This document shows, piece after piece, positions 1 to 6,026 of a stretch of DNA of 6,978 nucleotides. The position numbers and the translations under genes are program-made. Under the pieces are notes generated by a model. It saw only the letters and a list, made by a program, of their open reading frames with translations. It was not told the origin of the DNA and made no database searches. Every line of letters begins with the position of its first letter. Positions within the stretch are counted from its first letter, which is position 1. This DNA is from Porphyromonadaceae bacterium (GTDB lineage Bacteria > Bacteroidota > Bacteroidia > Bacteroidales > UBA11471): the NCBI GenBank assembly GCA_021199145.1, contig JAJQIP010000059.1, forward strand, positions 1-6,978, read 5' to 3'.

Positions 1-1108
1 CTTCGGAGACGGCAAGCATCCGGCGGCACCGCTCGTGGCGGACTTCCTGGGGTACGGTATAGTCGATTTTCAAGGCTTGTGTGCCCGGCCGTTCGGAGTA
101 GGTGAAGACATGCAGTTGCGAGAGGTCGAGGGCGGAGACAAACCGGAAGGACTCTTCGAATAGGGAGTCGGTCTCGCCCCGCATCCCCACGATGAGGTCA
201 ACACCGATGAAGGCATCGGGCATGACTCGGCGGATGTGGTCGATACGTTGGGCGAAAAGGTCGGTATCGTATCTTCGGCGCATGAGGCGGAGCACCTCAT
301 CGCTGCCCGATTGTAACGGAAGGTGGAAGTGAGGGGCGAAACGACGGGAGGCTGCCGTAAAATCGATGATTTCGTCGGTGAGCAGGTCCGGTTCTAACGA
401 AGAGATACGGTATCGGTCAATTCCTTCAACCCCCTCGAGGGCTTGCAGGAGGCCGAGAAGCGTCTCTCCGGAACTCTTGCCGAAATCGCCGATGTTCACT
501 CCGGTGAGCACAATTTCATGTCCCCCTTCCCGAGCCACTTTTCGGGCCTGTTCCACAAGGGAGGCAATCGTTCCGTTGCGGCTGCGTCCCCGAGCGAAGG
601 GAACGGTGCAGTAGGAGCAGAAGTAGTCGCACCCGTCCTGTACTTTGAGAAAATAGCGGGTGCGGTCGCCCCGAGAGCAGGAGGGGCTGAACTCCTTTAT
701 CTCCCGAAAAGGAGTGGCCAGAATCTCACTCTCCGTCTCCCTTTTCTGCAGACGGTCGAGATAGCAGTTTATCTCCCCCTTTTCCTTGGAACCGAAAATG
801 ATGTCTACCTCGGGTATATGAGCTATTTCATCGGGTTTGAGTTGGGCGTAGCAGCCCGTTACGGCAATGATGGCTCCCGGATGTTGGCGGGCGATGCGGC
901 GGATGATTTGCCGGCTTTTTTTGTCGGCGAGTTCCGTTACCGAACAGGTATTGATAAGACAGAGGTCGGCCGGCTCTCCGTTGCGGGCCCGATGTATGCC
1001 CCGCTCTTCGAGCATCTGTCCGATGGTTGACGTTTCGGAAAAATTGAGTTTGCAGCCTAACGTGTAATAGGCCGCCGTCTTTATGCCGAAAGTCTCTCTG
1101 TCAATCAT
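1..1108 (-). CDS. mtaB: tRNA t6A37 methylthiotransferase MtaB (C-terminus beyond left edge)
   Basis: Partial gene: 369 codons are open from the ATG at 1108 to the window edge with no stop. The enzyme is a radical-SAM methylthiotransferase that converts t6A to ms2t6A at position 37 of ANN-decoding tRNAs, in the cytoplasm. The N-terminal UPF0004 domain shows the three cysteines expected to hold the auxiliary 4Fe-4S cluster: C19 (TLGCKLN), C55 (NTCSVT) and C86 (TGCYAQ). The radical-SAM motif CDYFCSYC gives C160, C164 and C167, followed by TVPFARGRSR. LTGVNIGDFG, HFHLPLQSGSDEVLRLMRRR and DLIVGMRGE follow in family order. TLGCKLN and the NTCSVTE context point to MtaB rather than MiaB or RimO. Family members are usually about 430-450 aa, so roughly 60-80 residues, possibly a TRAM domain, are missing. 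It starts 16 bases after the GH43 stop, suggesting co-transcription. A TAGTTTTG match at 1121-1114 lies only 5 bases before the ATG and has no good -33 partner, so I do not call a separate promoter. Confidence 0.93.
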   Translation of the reverse strand, partial: MIDRETFGIKTAAYYTLGCKLNFSETSTIGQMLEERGIHRARNGEPADLCLINTCSVTELADKKSRQIIRRIARQHPGAIIAVTGCYAQLKPDEIAHIPEVDIIFGSKEKGEINCYLDRLQKRETESEILATPFREIKEFSPSCSRGDRTRYFLKVQDGCDYFCSYCTVPFARGRSRNGTIASLVEQARKVAREGGHEIVLTGVNIGDFGKSSGETLLGLLQALEGVEGIDRYRISSLEPDLLTDEIIDFTAASRRFAPHFHLPLQSGSDEVLRLMRRRYDTDLFAQRIDHIRRVMPDAFIGVDLIVGMRGETDSLFEESFRFVSALDLSQLHVFTYSERPGTQALKIDYTVPQEVRHERCRRMLAVSE

Positions 1109-1124
1109 TTGGGCAAAACTAAGG

Positions 1125-2195
1125 TTACGGCTCTTTCACCGTACCCGAAATGGTGCGGAGGGTGCCGTCGGGGTTGTATTCCAGTTCGCACACCTTCAGG
1201 CTGCGCAGGTAGGATTTCCCTGAAGGGGCGCTGTCGTGGAAAAAGAGATACCATTTGCCTTTGTATGGACAGATGGAGTGATGGGTCGTCCACCCGACGA
1301 CAGGGGTCAGTATTTCGCCCGCATAGGTGAAGGGGCCGTAGGGGTTATCCCCTATGGCATAGCAGAGCAGGTGCGTGGTGCCGGTCGAGTAGGAGAAGTA
1401 ATATTTCCCCTTGTACTTGTGCATCCAGGCCGCTTCGAAGAAACGGTGCGGGTCACCGCTTTTCAGCGGATTTCCCTCTTTGTCGAGAATCATCACCGGT
1501 TGTGGTTCCTCCGCCAGTTCGAGCATATCGTCGCTGAGCCGTGCCACCCGAGGCGGAAGGGCCTCTTCCGTTTTGCCGGGTATGATGCCGCACTCTTGGG
1601 CTTTGTTGTCCCGATAGCGTTGGAGCTGTCCGCCTTGCAGACCGCCGAAGTAGATGTAGAAGGCCCCTTCGTCCTCAAATACGGCGGGGTCAATGCTGTA
1701 ACTCCCCCGCATGGGGTCGGGCTGAGGGGTGAAGGGTCCGTAAGGTTTGTCGCTTGTGGCCACTCCAATACGGAAAATGTCGTTCAGGTCTTTGGCCGGG
1801 AAGTAGAGGTAATAGGTATCGCCTTTGTGCGCCACGTCACATGCCCACAGTTGGCGGCCCGCCCAAGGCACCTCTTCGAGAGAGAGCACGACACCGTGGT
1901 CGGTCACCTTGCCTGACTCGGGATTTTCTGTCGAGAGTACATGGTAGTCCCGCATATTGTAGTAATCTCCGTCATCGGGGTTGGTCACGCCCGACTCCCA
2001 GTCGTGCGAAGGGTAGATATAGAGTTTCCCCTCAAAGACGTGGGCGGAGGGGTCGGCCATATAGTCATCGGGGAAAAGATAGCGGGCCGGAGTTTGCAGC
2101 GGCTCTCCCGAATCCTTTTCTTGGGCGGAAATAGAAGAAGCCGCTCCTCCAAGGAGCAGGCAAAGGACGGTGGTACAGATGGTGGCGATTTTCAT
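1125..2195 (-). CDS. Secreted glycoside hydrolase, family GH43 (arabinofuranosidase/xylosidase-like)
   Basis: A 356-aa protein with an N-terminal signal peptide (hydrophobic stretch about residues 5-20, likely signal peptidase I cleavage after SISA or near residue 25), so probably periplasmic or exported. The rest fits a single five-bladed beta-propeller of GH43. Candidate catalytic residues are D48 as general base (YMADPSAHVFEGKLYIYPSHD region), D169 as pKa modulator (YSIDPAVFED) and E254 as general acid (RFFEAAWMHKYKGKYYFSYS). The WTTHHSICPYKGKWYLFFHDS region near 302-322 carries the histidine often found near the central metal site of GH43 propellers. Blade-like repeats of the type KGxYYLYF recur at 124-132, 262-268 and 312-319. 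There is no room for an accessory C-terminal beta-sandwich. GH43 enzymes cleave alpha-L-arabinofuranosyl, beta-xylosyl or related linkages in plant polysaccharides by inversion; the substrate here cannot be read from sequence. No SusC/SusD genes are visible, so it is not in an evident polysaccharide utilisation locus. The start is supported by the signal peptide and upstream promoter. Confidence 0.9.
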   Translation of the reverse strand: MKIATICTTVLCLLLGGAASSISAQEKDSGEPLQTPARYLFPDDYMADPSAHVFEGKLYIYPSHDWESGVTNPDDGDYYNMRDYHVLSTENPESGKVTDHGVVLSLEEVPWAGRQLWACDVAHKGDTYYLYFPAKDLNDIFRIGVATSDKPYGPFTPQPDPMRGSYSIDPAVFEDEGAFYIYFGGLQGGQLQRYRDNKAQECGIIPGKTEEALPPRVARLSDDMLELAEEPQPVMILDKEGNPLKSGDPHRFFEAAWMHKYKGKYYFSYSTGTTHLLCYAIGDNPYGPFTYAGEILTPVVGWTTHHSICPYKGKWYLFFHDSAPSGKSYLRSLKVCELEYNPDGTLRTISGTVKEP

Positions 2196-2217
2196 ATAGG
2201 GAGATATAATAAGGTAT

Positions 2218-2240
2218 TATCGGGAAGATGGTTCCCGATA
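2218..2240. repeat. Perfect 9-bp inverted repeat in the GH43 5' region
   Basis: TATCGGGAA (2218-2226), a 5-base spacer GATGG, and TTCCCGATA (2232-2240) form a perfect dyad. It sits just downstream of the putative minus-strand -7 box at 2252-2245, so it would cover or immediately follow the transcription start of the GH43 gene and end 22 bases before its ATG. It could be an operator or a 5'-end mRNA hairpin. There is no U-tract after it in the minus direction, so it is a poor terminator. Confidence 0.65.
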
Positions 2241-2244
2241 AAGA

Positions 2245-2276
2245 CAAAGGTAACGAAATGTACCGGGATTGGCAAC
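2245..2276 (-). promoter_or_regulatory. Putative Bacteroidota-type promoter of the GH43-mtaB unit
   Basis: On the minus strand a -7 element TACCTTTG (2252-2245) matches TAnnTTTG. A GTTG (2276-2273), close to the -33 consensus TTTG, lies exactly 20 bases upstream, within the usual 19-21 spacing. Transcription would start at about 2237-2241, leaving a leader of roughly 42-46 bases before the ATG at 2195. Confidence 0.65.
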
Positions 2277-2306
2277 GACGAGGTTCGAAAAATGGAAATT
2301 CTTTAT

Positions 2307-2324
2307 ATATTCTAAATATTCTAA
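2307..2324. repeat. Tandem duplication of a 9-mer in the divergent intergenic region
   Basis: ATATTCTAA occurs twice back to back (2307-2315 and 2316-2324), followed by AT as if starting a third copy. It lies in the AT-rich middle of the GH43/gpmI intergenic region, upstream of both promoters. It could be a short regulator-binding repeat or simply AT-rich slippage; nothing favours either. Confidence 0.45.
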
Positions 2325-2339
2325 ATCTCCGGCGGGTTC

Positions 2340-2370
2340 TTTTCGCATCCGGCTTTTATTTGTATCTTTG
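2340..2370 (+). promoter_or_regulatory. Putative promoter of the gpmI-DUF3109 unit
   Basis: TATCTTTG (2363-2370) is a full match to the Bacteroidota -7 element TAnnTTTG. The T-run TTTT (2340-2343), 19 bases upstream, is an imperfect -33 TTTG. The expected start near 2375-2378 gives a leader of about 80 bases to the gpmI ATG. The leader's last 35 bases are A-rich with no strong Shine-Dalgarno, as is common in this phylum. Confidence 0.65.
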
Positions 2371-2456
2371 TTCATGAATAGTAATTCAATAGGTTTTTCA
2401 GGCCGTTCGTGAAGAGGGCCGAAGGTAAAAAATAAATTGGTAAAGAAGATAAAACA

Positions 2457-3986
2457 ATGATGAACAAAAAAGCTTTTCTGTTGATTCTCGATGGCTGGGG
2501 TATAGGCGATCGGGCGAAAGACGATGTGATTTACAATACCCCTACCCCCTGTTGGGATAAATTATTGGCGACCTATCCCCACTCGCAGTTGCAGGCCTCC
2601 GGTGAAAATGTGGGATTGCCCGACGGACAAATGGGCAATTCCGAAGTGGGACACCTCAATATCGGAGCGGGGCGTGTCGTCTATCAGGATTTGGTGAAGA
2701 TTAACCGGGCTTGCGCCGATAAGTCGATTTTGAGCAATCCCGAAGTGGTCAACGCCTTCACCTATGCTCGGGATAGCGGCAAGCAACTCCACTTTATGGG
2801 GCTTGTCTCCGACGGGGGCGTGCACAGTTCGCTTGACCATCTTTTCGTCTTGTGCGACATTGCGGCGCAATACGGCATCGACCGGACTTTTGTACACTGT
2901 TTCATGGATGGGCGGGATACCGACCCGTACAGCGGTAAGGGTTTTATCGAGGCGCTTGAAAAGCACCTGGCCGGCGGGAAGGGGAAGATTGCCTCGATTG
3001 TAGGCCGTTACTATGCCATGGACCGGGATAAACGTTGGGAACGGATAAAGGAGGCTTATCAGTTGCTGGTCTCCGGCAAAGGCGTTCCCGCTACCGATAT
3101 GGTGGCCGCCATGCAGGCCTCGTACGATGCCGGTGTGACCGATGAGTTCGTCAAGCCCATCGTGCATGTTGACGCGGCCGGAAAGCCGGTGGCTGTGATA
3201 GAAGAGGGGGATGTGGTCATTTTCTTCAACTATCGCAACGACAGGGCCAAGGAGCTTACCCTTGCGCTGACCCAGCAGGATATGCCCGAAGCCGGCATGC
3301 ATACCCTACCGCTCTACTATTGCTGCATGACCCCTTACGACGCTACTTTTACGGGCCTTCATATCCTCTTTGACAAGGAGAATGTGGTGAACACCTTGGG
3401 CGAGGTGGTGTCGAAGGCGGGACGGAAGCAGCTGCGTATCGCCGAGACGGAGAAATACGCCCATGTCACCTTCTTCTTCTCAGGCGGTCGGGAGAAGGAG
3501 TTCGAGGGGGAGGACCGCATTCTGATTCCTTCGCCGAAAGTCGCCACGTACGACTTGAAGCCCGAAATGAGCGTCTACGAGGTGAAAGAGGCGTTGAACG
3601 GAGCGTTGGCATCGGGCAAATACGACCTTGTCGTCTGCAATTTCGCCAACGGTGATATGGTAGGCCATACGGGAGTCTATACCGCTATCGAGAAGGCGGT
3701 CAAGGCGGTTGACGAATGTGTCGGGTCGGTTATCGCTACGGCGGTTGCGTCCGGTTATGAGGCGATTATCATTGCCGACCACGGGAACGCCGATCATGCG
3801 TTGAACGAAGACGGCACGCCCAATACGGCCCATTCGCTCAATCCGGTTCCTTTCCTTTTCATTACGACGAATAGGCAGGCCCGTGTCGAAAACGGCATTC
3901 TGGCCGATGTCGCTCCCTCCTTGTGTCATATCCTGGGGCTGGAACAGCCCGCTGAGATGACGGGAAAATGTCTGATACAGGAGTAA
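2457..3986 (+). CDS. gpmI: 2,3-bisphosphoglycerate-independent phosphoglycerate mutase
   Basis: A full-length 509-aa cytoplasmic enzyme that interconverts 3-phosphoglycerate and 2-phosphoglycerate in glycolysis and gluconeogenesis, using two Mn2+ ions and a phosphoserine intermediate. It belongs to the alkaline phosphatase superfamily. Visible active-site elements match the well-studied Bacillus enzyme almost position for position: D12 (LILDGWGIG), catalytic S62 (GQMGNSEVGHLNIG), H123 (SDGGVHSS), the DGRDTDP motif at 151-157, GRYYAMDRDKRW at 183-194, NYRNDRAKE at 258-266, K333 (TEKYAHVTFFFSGG), D400 and H404 (NGDMVGHTG), D441 and H442 (IIADHGNADH) and H459 (NTAHSLNPVPF). The phosphatase domain is split by the transferase insert (roughly residues 75-310), as in the family. 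Two ATG codons are adjacent (2457 and 2460); either could be used. It is the first gene of a unit with the DUF3109 gene, whose proposed start is 17 bases beyond this stop. No defects are seen. Confidence 0.97.
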   Translation: MMNKKAFLLILDGWGIGDRAKDDVIYNTPTPCWDKLLATYPHSQLQASGENVGLPDGQMGNSEVGHLNIGAGRVVYQDLVKINRACADKSILSNPEVVNAFTYARDSGKQLHFMGLVSDGGVHSSLDHLFVLCDIAAQYGIDRTFVHCFMDGRDTDPYSGKGFIEALEKHLAGGKGKIASIVGRYYAMDRDKRWERIKEAYQLLVSGKGVPATDMVAAMQASYDAGVTDEFVKPIVHVDAAGKPVAVIEEGDVVIFFNYRNDRAKELTLALTQQDMPEAGMHTLPLYYCCMTPYDATFTGLHILFDKENVVNTLGEVVSKAGRKQLRIAETEKYAHVTFFFSGGREKEFEGEDRILIPSPKVATYDLKPEMSVYEVKEALNGALASGKYDLVVCNFANGDMVGHTGVYTAIEKAVKAVDECVGSVIATAVASGYEAIIIADHGNADHALNEDGTPNTAHSLNPVPFLFITTNRQARVENGILADVAPSLCHILGLEQPAEMTGKCLIQE

Positions 3987-4003
3987 AATCTGTCGAGGAG
4001 TAT

Positions 4004-4603
4004 ATGCTGCAGATAGGCGATACGCTGGTCGCTCTCGACCTTGTCGAGCGGGAGTTCGCCTGTGCGCCTGAGGTCTGTCGGGGAGCCTGTTGCATCGAAG
4101 GCGATTCCGGAGCGCCGATTACCGAAGAGGAACGGCTTCTTTTGGAGAAATACCTTCCCGATGTGTGGAACGACCTTACTCCGGCAGCTCGGGCGGTTAT
4201 CGAGGCACAGGGGGTGGCTTATGTCGATGAAGAGGGAGATTTGGTCACTTCCATCGTGGAGGGGAAGAATTGCGTCTTTACCTGTTACGATGCCGGAGGG
4301 ATATGCCGTTGTGCCGTGGAGAAGGCCTATCACGAACGTCGCATACCCTTCCGCAAACCCCTCTCCTGCCATCTCTACCCCGTACGCATTACCCGTTATC
4401 CCTCTTTCACGGCAGTGAATTATCACCGTTGGAGTGTCTGTAAGGCGGCGGAGGTATTGGGCCGTAAGGAGGGGATAAAGGTGTACCGCTTCTTGCGGGA
4501 ACCGCTGATTCGTTGTTTCGGTGAATCGTGGTATGACGAACTTGACCGTACGGCACAAGTCTATTTGGCGCAAAAAGAGCAGAAAGAGAAAAAAGATAAA
4601 TAA
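4004..4603 (+). CDS. DUF3109 family cysteine-rich protein, function unknown
   Basis: A soluble protein of 199 aa from the ATG at 4004. An upstream in-frame ATG at 3968 would give 211 aa and overlap gpmI by 19 bases. I prefer 4004 because, as I recall, family members usually begin close to the (M)LQIGDTLVALD segment, and GAGGAG sits just before it (3995-4000). The protein is recognised as DUF3109 by the segment CAPEVCRGACCIEGDSGAP, the conserved WNDLTPAAR, the NCVFTCYDAGGICRCAVEKA region and PLSCHLYPVRI. Numbered from the 4004 start, the cysteines are C20, C25, C29, C30, C90, C94, C101, C103, C122, C146 and C171. The CxxxxCxxxCC cluster with later CxxxC, CxC and single cysteines resembles the metal- or Fe-S-binding clusters of YkgJ/CxxCxxCC-type proteins; metal binding is inference. 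No signal peptide or membrane segment is present, and the C-terminus is lysine/glutamate rich. The stop codon lies in the first arm of the terminator stem. Its function, and any link to phosphoglycerate metabolism, is unknown. Confidence 0.88.
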   Translation: MLQIGDTLVALDLVEREFACAPEVCRGACCIEGDSGAPITEEERLLLEKYLPDVWNDLTPAARAVIEAQGVAYVDEEGDLVTSIVEGKNCVFTCYDAGGICRCAVEKAYHERRIPFRKPLSCHLYPVRITRYPSFTAVNYHRWSVCKAAEVLGRKEGIKVYRFLREPLIRCFGESWYDELDRTAQVYLAQKEQKEKKDK

Positions 4604-4635
4604 AGGAAAGAGGGCTACCGGCCCTCTTTCCTTTA
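4601..4635. terminator. Bidirectional intrinsic terminator, perfect 15-bp stem
   Basis: TAAAGGAAAGAGGGC (4601-4615), loop TACCG, and GCCCTCTTTCCTTTA (4621-4635) pair perfectly. The plus-strand tail is TTTAATATTG. In the minus direction the stem is followed by a longer T-rich run (reverse complement of about 4585-4600), so termination should work both ways. It separates the convergent DUF3109 and panB genes: the first base triplet of the stem is the DUF3109 stop codon, and the panB stop begins two bases beyond the other arm. Confidence 0.9.
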
Positions 4636-4636
4636 T

Positions 4637-5455
4637 TTAATATTGTTCCGATTCATTCGGGAAATCCTGTGTCTTGACATCGACGATATACTTCTTTACC
4701 GCCTCACCGATAAGGTTGTCCAAGTCGGCATAGCGGCGCAGGAAGCGTGGGGAGAAATCTTTGTTGATGCCCAGCATGTCGTGCATGACCAATACCTGGC
4801 CGTCGACATCTCCGCCCGCCCCGATGCCGATAATGGGAATGCTCACCTCTTTGGCCACACGCCCTGCCAGTTGGGCCGGTATCTTTTCCAGAACGATGGA
4901 GAAGCAGCCGAGCTGTTCGAGGAGGTGCGCATCCTTGATGAGTTGCTGGGCCTCCTCCTCCTCTTTGGCCCGCACGGCATAGGTGCCGAATTTATTAATC
5001 GATTGGGGGGTGAGTCCGAGGTGTCCCATAACGGGAATGCCGGCACTGAGTATGCGGACGATGGATTCCTGTATCTCTTCTCCCCCTTCCAGCTTCACGG
5101 CATCGGCCCCTGTCTCCTTCATGATGCGGATGGCGGAGGCGAGGGCCTCTTTGGAGTTCCCCTGATACGAACCGAACGGCATGTCGATGACGACAAGGGC
5201 CCGTTTGACGGCCCGCACGACCGATTCTCCGTGATAAATCATCTGGTCGAGGGTCATGGGGAGGGTGGTGACGTTGCCGGCCATGACATTCGATGCGGAG
5301 TCTCCCACCAGAATGACATCCATGCCGGCTCGGTCGATAAGGGTCGCCATGGAGTAGTCGTAGGCGGTGAGCATCGCTATCTTTTCGTTCCGCTCTTTCA
5401 TCTCAATCAAGCGGCGTGTGGTTACTTTTCGGGTGTCTTCGGTGTATGTTGACAT
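4637..5455 (-). CDS. panB: 3-methyl-2-oxobutanoate hydroxymethyltransferase (ketopantoate hydroxymethyltransferase)
   Basis: A 272-aa cytoplasmic enzyme transferring a hydroxymethyl group from 5,10-methylenetetrahydrofolate to 3-methyl-2-oxobutanoate, giving 2-dehydropantoate, the first committed step of pantothenate and CoA synthesis. It is a Mg2+-dependent TIM barrel of the isocitrate lyase/PEP mutase superfamily. Visible residues agree with the E. coli active site after a constant offset: D52 (LVGDSASNVMAG), D91 (VIDMPFGSYQ), K121 and E123 (AVKLEGGEEI), and E190 (IVLEKIPAQLAG). The signature MGHLGLTPQS at 143-152 and PIIGIGAGGDVDGQVLVMHD at 207-226 are intact. The length matches the family (about 264-275 aa). 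The frame stays open a further 243 codons upstream, but the start at 5455 is preferred: the family homology begins just after it, a -7 box lies 24 bases upstream, and the extension is low-complexity and antisense to the next gene. panC and panD are not adjacent, so pathway genes appear dispersed. No abnormality was found. Confidence 0.96.
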   Translation of the reverse strand: MSTYTEDTRKVTTRRLIEMKERNEKIAMLTAYDYSMATLIDRAGMDVILVGDSASNVMAGNVTTLPMTLDQMIYHGESVVRAVKRALVVIDMPFGSYQGNSKEALASAIRIMKETGADAVKLEGGEEIQESIVRILSAGIPVMGHLGLTPQSINKFGTYAVRAKEEEEAQQLIKDAHLLEQLGCFSIVLEKIPAQLAGRVAKEVSIPIIGIGAGGDVDGQVLVMHDMLGINKDFSPRFLRRYADLDNLIGEAVKKYIVDVKTQDFPNESEQY

Positions 5456-5478
5456 GGTTTTCGGGTTAAATTTTGGTA

Positions 5479-5486
5479 CAAAGGTA
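5479..5486 (-). promoter_or_regulatory. Putative -7 promoter element of panB
   Basis: Minus-strand TACCTTTG (5486-5479) matches TAnnTTTG and lies 23 bases before the panB ATG, giving a short leader of about 15-20 bases. I see no convincing TTTG at the -33 position, so the call rests on the -7 box and its placement. It is the same octamer as in the GH43 promoter. Confidence 0.5.
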
Positions 5487-5638
5487 TTATTTTTTATCGT
5501 GCCTATCCGGTTTATTTTAAAATTAAAATGTGGAAAGGCTTTTTCTCCCCGTTTTCGACAACCGTATTCCTTAATATATATTATAGGAATAGGTGTATAC
5601 CCTGCATCAGGAATGCGAGGAAAAATCAGGATTATAAG

Positions 5639-5684
5639 AAAAAATTTTTCTGAAAAGAAAATTTTTTGAAAAAATACTTTTTTT
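5639..5684. other. Phased A/T tracts upstream of the DUF3575-gene promoter
   Basis: This stretch is nearly all A and T: A6T5 (5639-5649), A4 (5653-5656), A4T6 (5658-5667), A6 (5669-5674) and T7 (5678-5684). The last three tract centres (about 5661.5, 5671.5 and 5681) are close to 10 bases apart, the spacing that produces intrinsic DNA bending. It ends at the predicted -33 position, so it could act as an upstream activating or nucleoid-protein-binding segment. This is inference from composition. Confidence 0.45.
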
Positions 5685-5708
5685 ATTAGATTAGATTTTC
5701 TACTTTTG
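5678..5708 (+). promoter_or_regulatory. Putative promoter of the DUF3575 gene (fimbrial-type locus)
   Basis: TACTTTTG (5701-5708) matches the -7 element TAnnTTTG. The T-run at 5678-5684 supplies an imperfect -33 (TTTT at 5678-5681 with 19 bases between). The expected transcription start is near 5713-5716, which gives an unusually long leader of about 310 bases before the ATG at 6027. It is flanked by the TTAGATTAG dyad. Confidence 0.55.
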
Positions 5709-5724
5709 ACTTCTCCTAATCTAA
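5686..5724. repeat. 9-bp inverted repeat flanking the -7 box, possible operator
   Basis: TTAGATTAG (5686-5694) and its exact reverse complement CTAATCTAA (5716-5724) are separated by 21 bases that contain the -7 element at 5701-5708. The arms are centred 30 bases apart, about three helical turns. The second arm is also the loop of a local 7-bp hairpin, ACTTCTC (5709-5715) with GAGAAGT (5725-5731), so two alternative pairings exist. The arrangement suggests a regulator-binding dyad over the promoter. No regulator is identified. Confidence 0.55.
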
Positions 5725-6026
5725 GAGAAGTATCGTTTTCTTCCTTATATAATAAGAATAGGGAATCCGATAACTCCTCTGATAGGGGGCGGCAGGTGTG
5801 CCGTAAAAGACTGATGAATAGAGAAAAACACACCGTCTGTTCCAAGGGAAGAGGCGGACTGTCTACAATAAGGTAAATAAGGGAAAAAGGATGCAGGTGC
5901 GGGAATCCGGCCGGGCTCTCCGGGGTGGTGTATCTTCGGAGAAGACGGTCAACCGCCCGCCCCATTCCCCCTCTCCTGAAAAGCCCGGACGAAATCGGGG
6001 CCTGCGGAGAAAAAAAGAACAGACTG
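5715..6026 (+). promoter_or_regulatory. Long structured 5' leader of the DUF3575 gene
   Basis: About 310 non-coding bases lie between the putative start and the ATG at 6027. Local hairpins visible by eye are CGGCA/TGCCG (5790-5794 with 5799-5803, loop GGTG), an 11-base arm pair with one mismatch and a G-U (5833-5843 with 5847-5857, loop AAG) and TCTTC/GAAGA (5933-5937 with 5941-5945). There is also a longer-range match CCGGGCT (5911-5917) with AGCCCGG (5982-5988). The 9-mer GGGAATCCG occurs at 5761 and 5901. No U-tract follows any stem, so a classic attenuator is not evident, and I recognise no known riboswitch class. The composition shifts from AT-rich before 5760 to GC-rich after 5890. Confidence 0.4.

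Noticed and set aside
443..1030. 195-aa plus-strand ORF opposite mtaB.
   Set aside because: It is the antisense shadow of a gene with clear radical-SAM motifs on the minus strand.
1236..1916. 226-aa plus-strand ORF opposite the GH43 gene.
   Set aside because: Antisense shadow; the minus strand carries the signal peptide and GH43 catalytic motifs.
2401..2420. GGCC (2401-2404) and GGCC (2417-2420) as a leader hairpin of gpmI.
   Set aside because: Only four base pairs with a 12-base loop; too weak to call a regulatory structure.
2562..3302. 246-aa minus-strand ORF inside gpmI.
   Set aside because: Shadow of the complete and fully motif-bearing gpmI frame.
4643..5452. 269-aa plus-strand ORF covering panB on the opposite strand.
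   Set aside because: It mirrors panB codons, is rich in H, G and D without family motifs, and has no promoter or spacing logic.
5565..5760. Imperfect inverted repeat TATTCCTTAATATATA (5565-5580) with TATTCTTATTATATA on the other strand (5760-5746), bracketing the DUF3575 promoter like an invertible phase-variation switch.
   Set aside because: The match needs a gap and a mismatch and is almost pure A/T, so chance is likely. No invertase gene or longer conserved arm is seen. Reads or strains showing the inverted orientation would reopen it.
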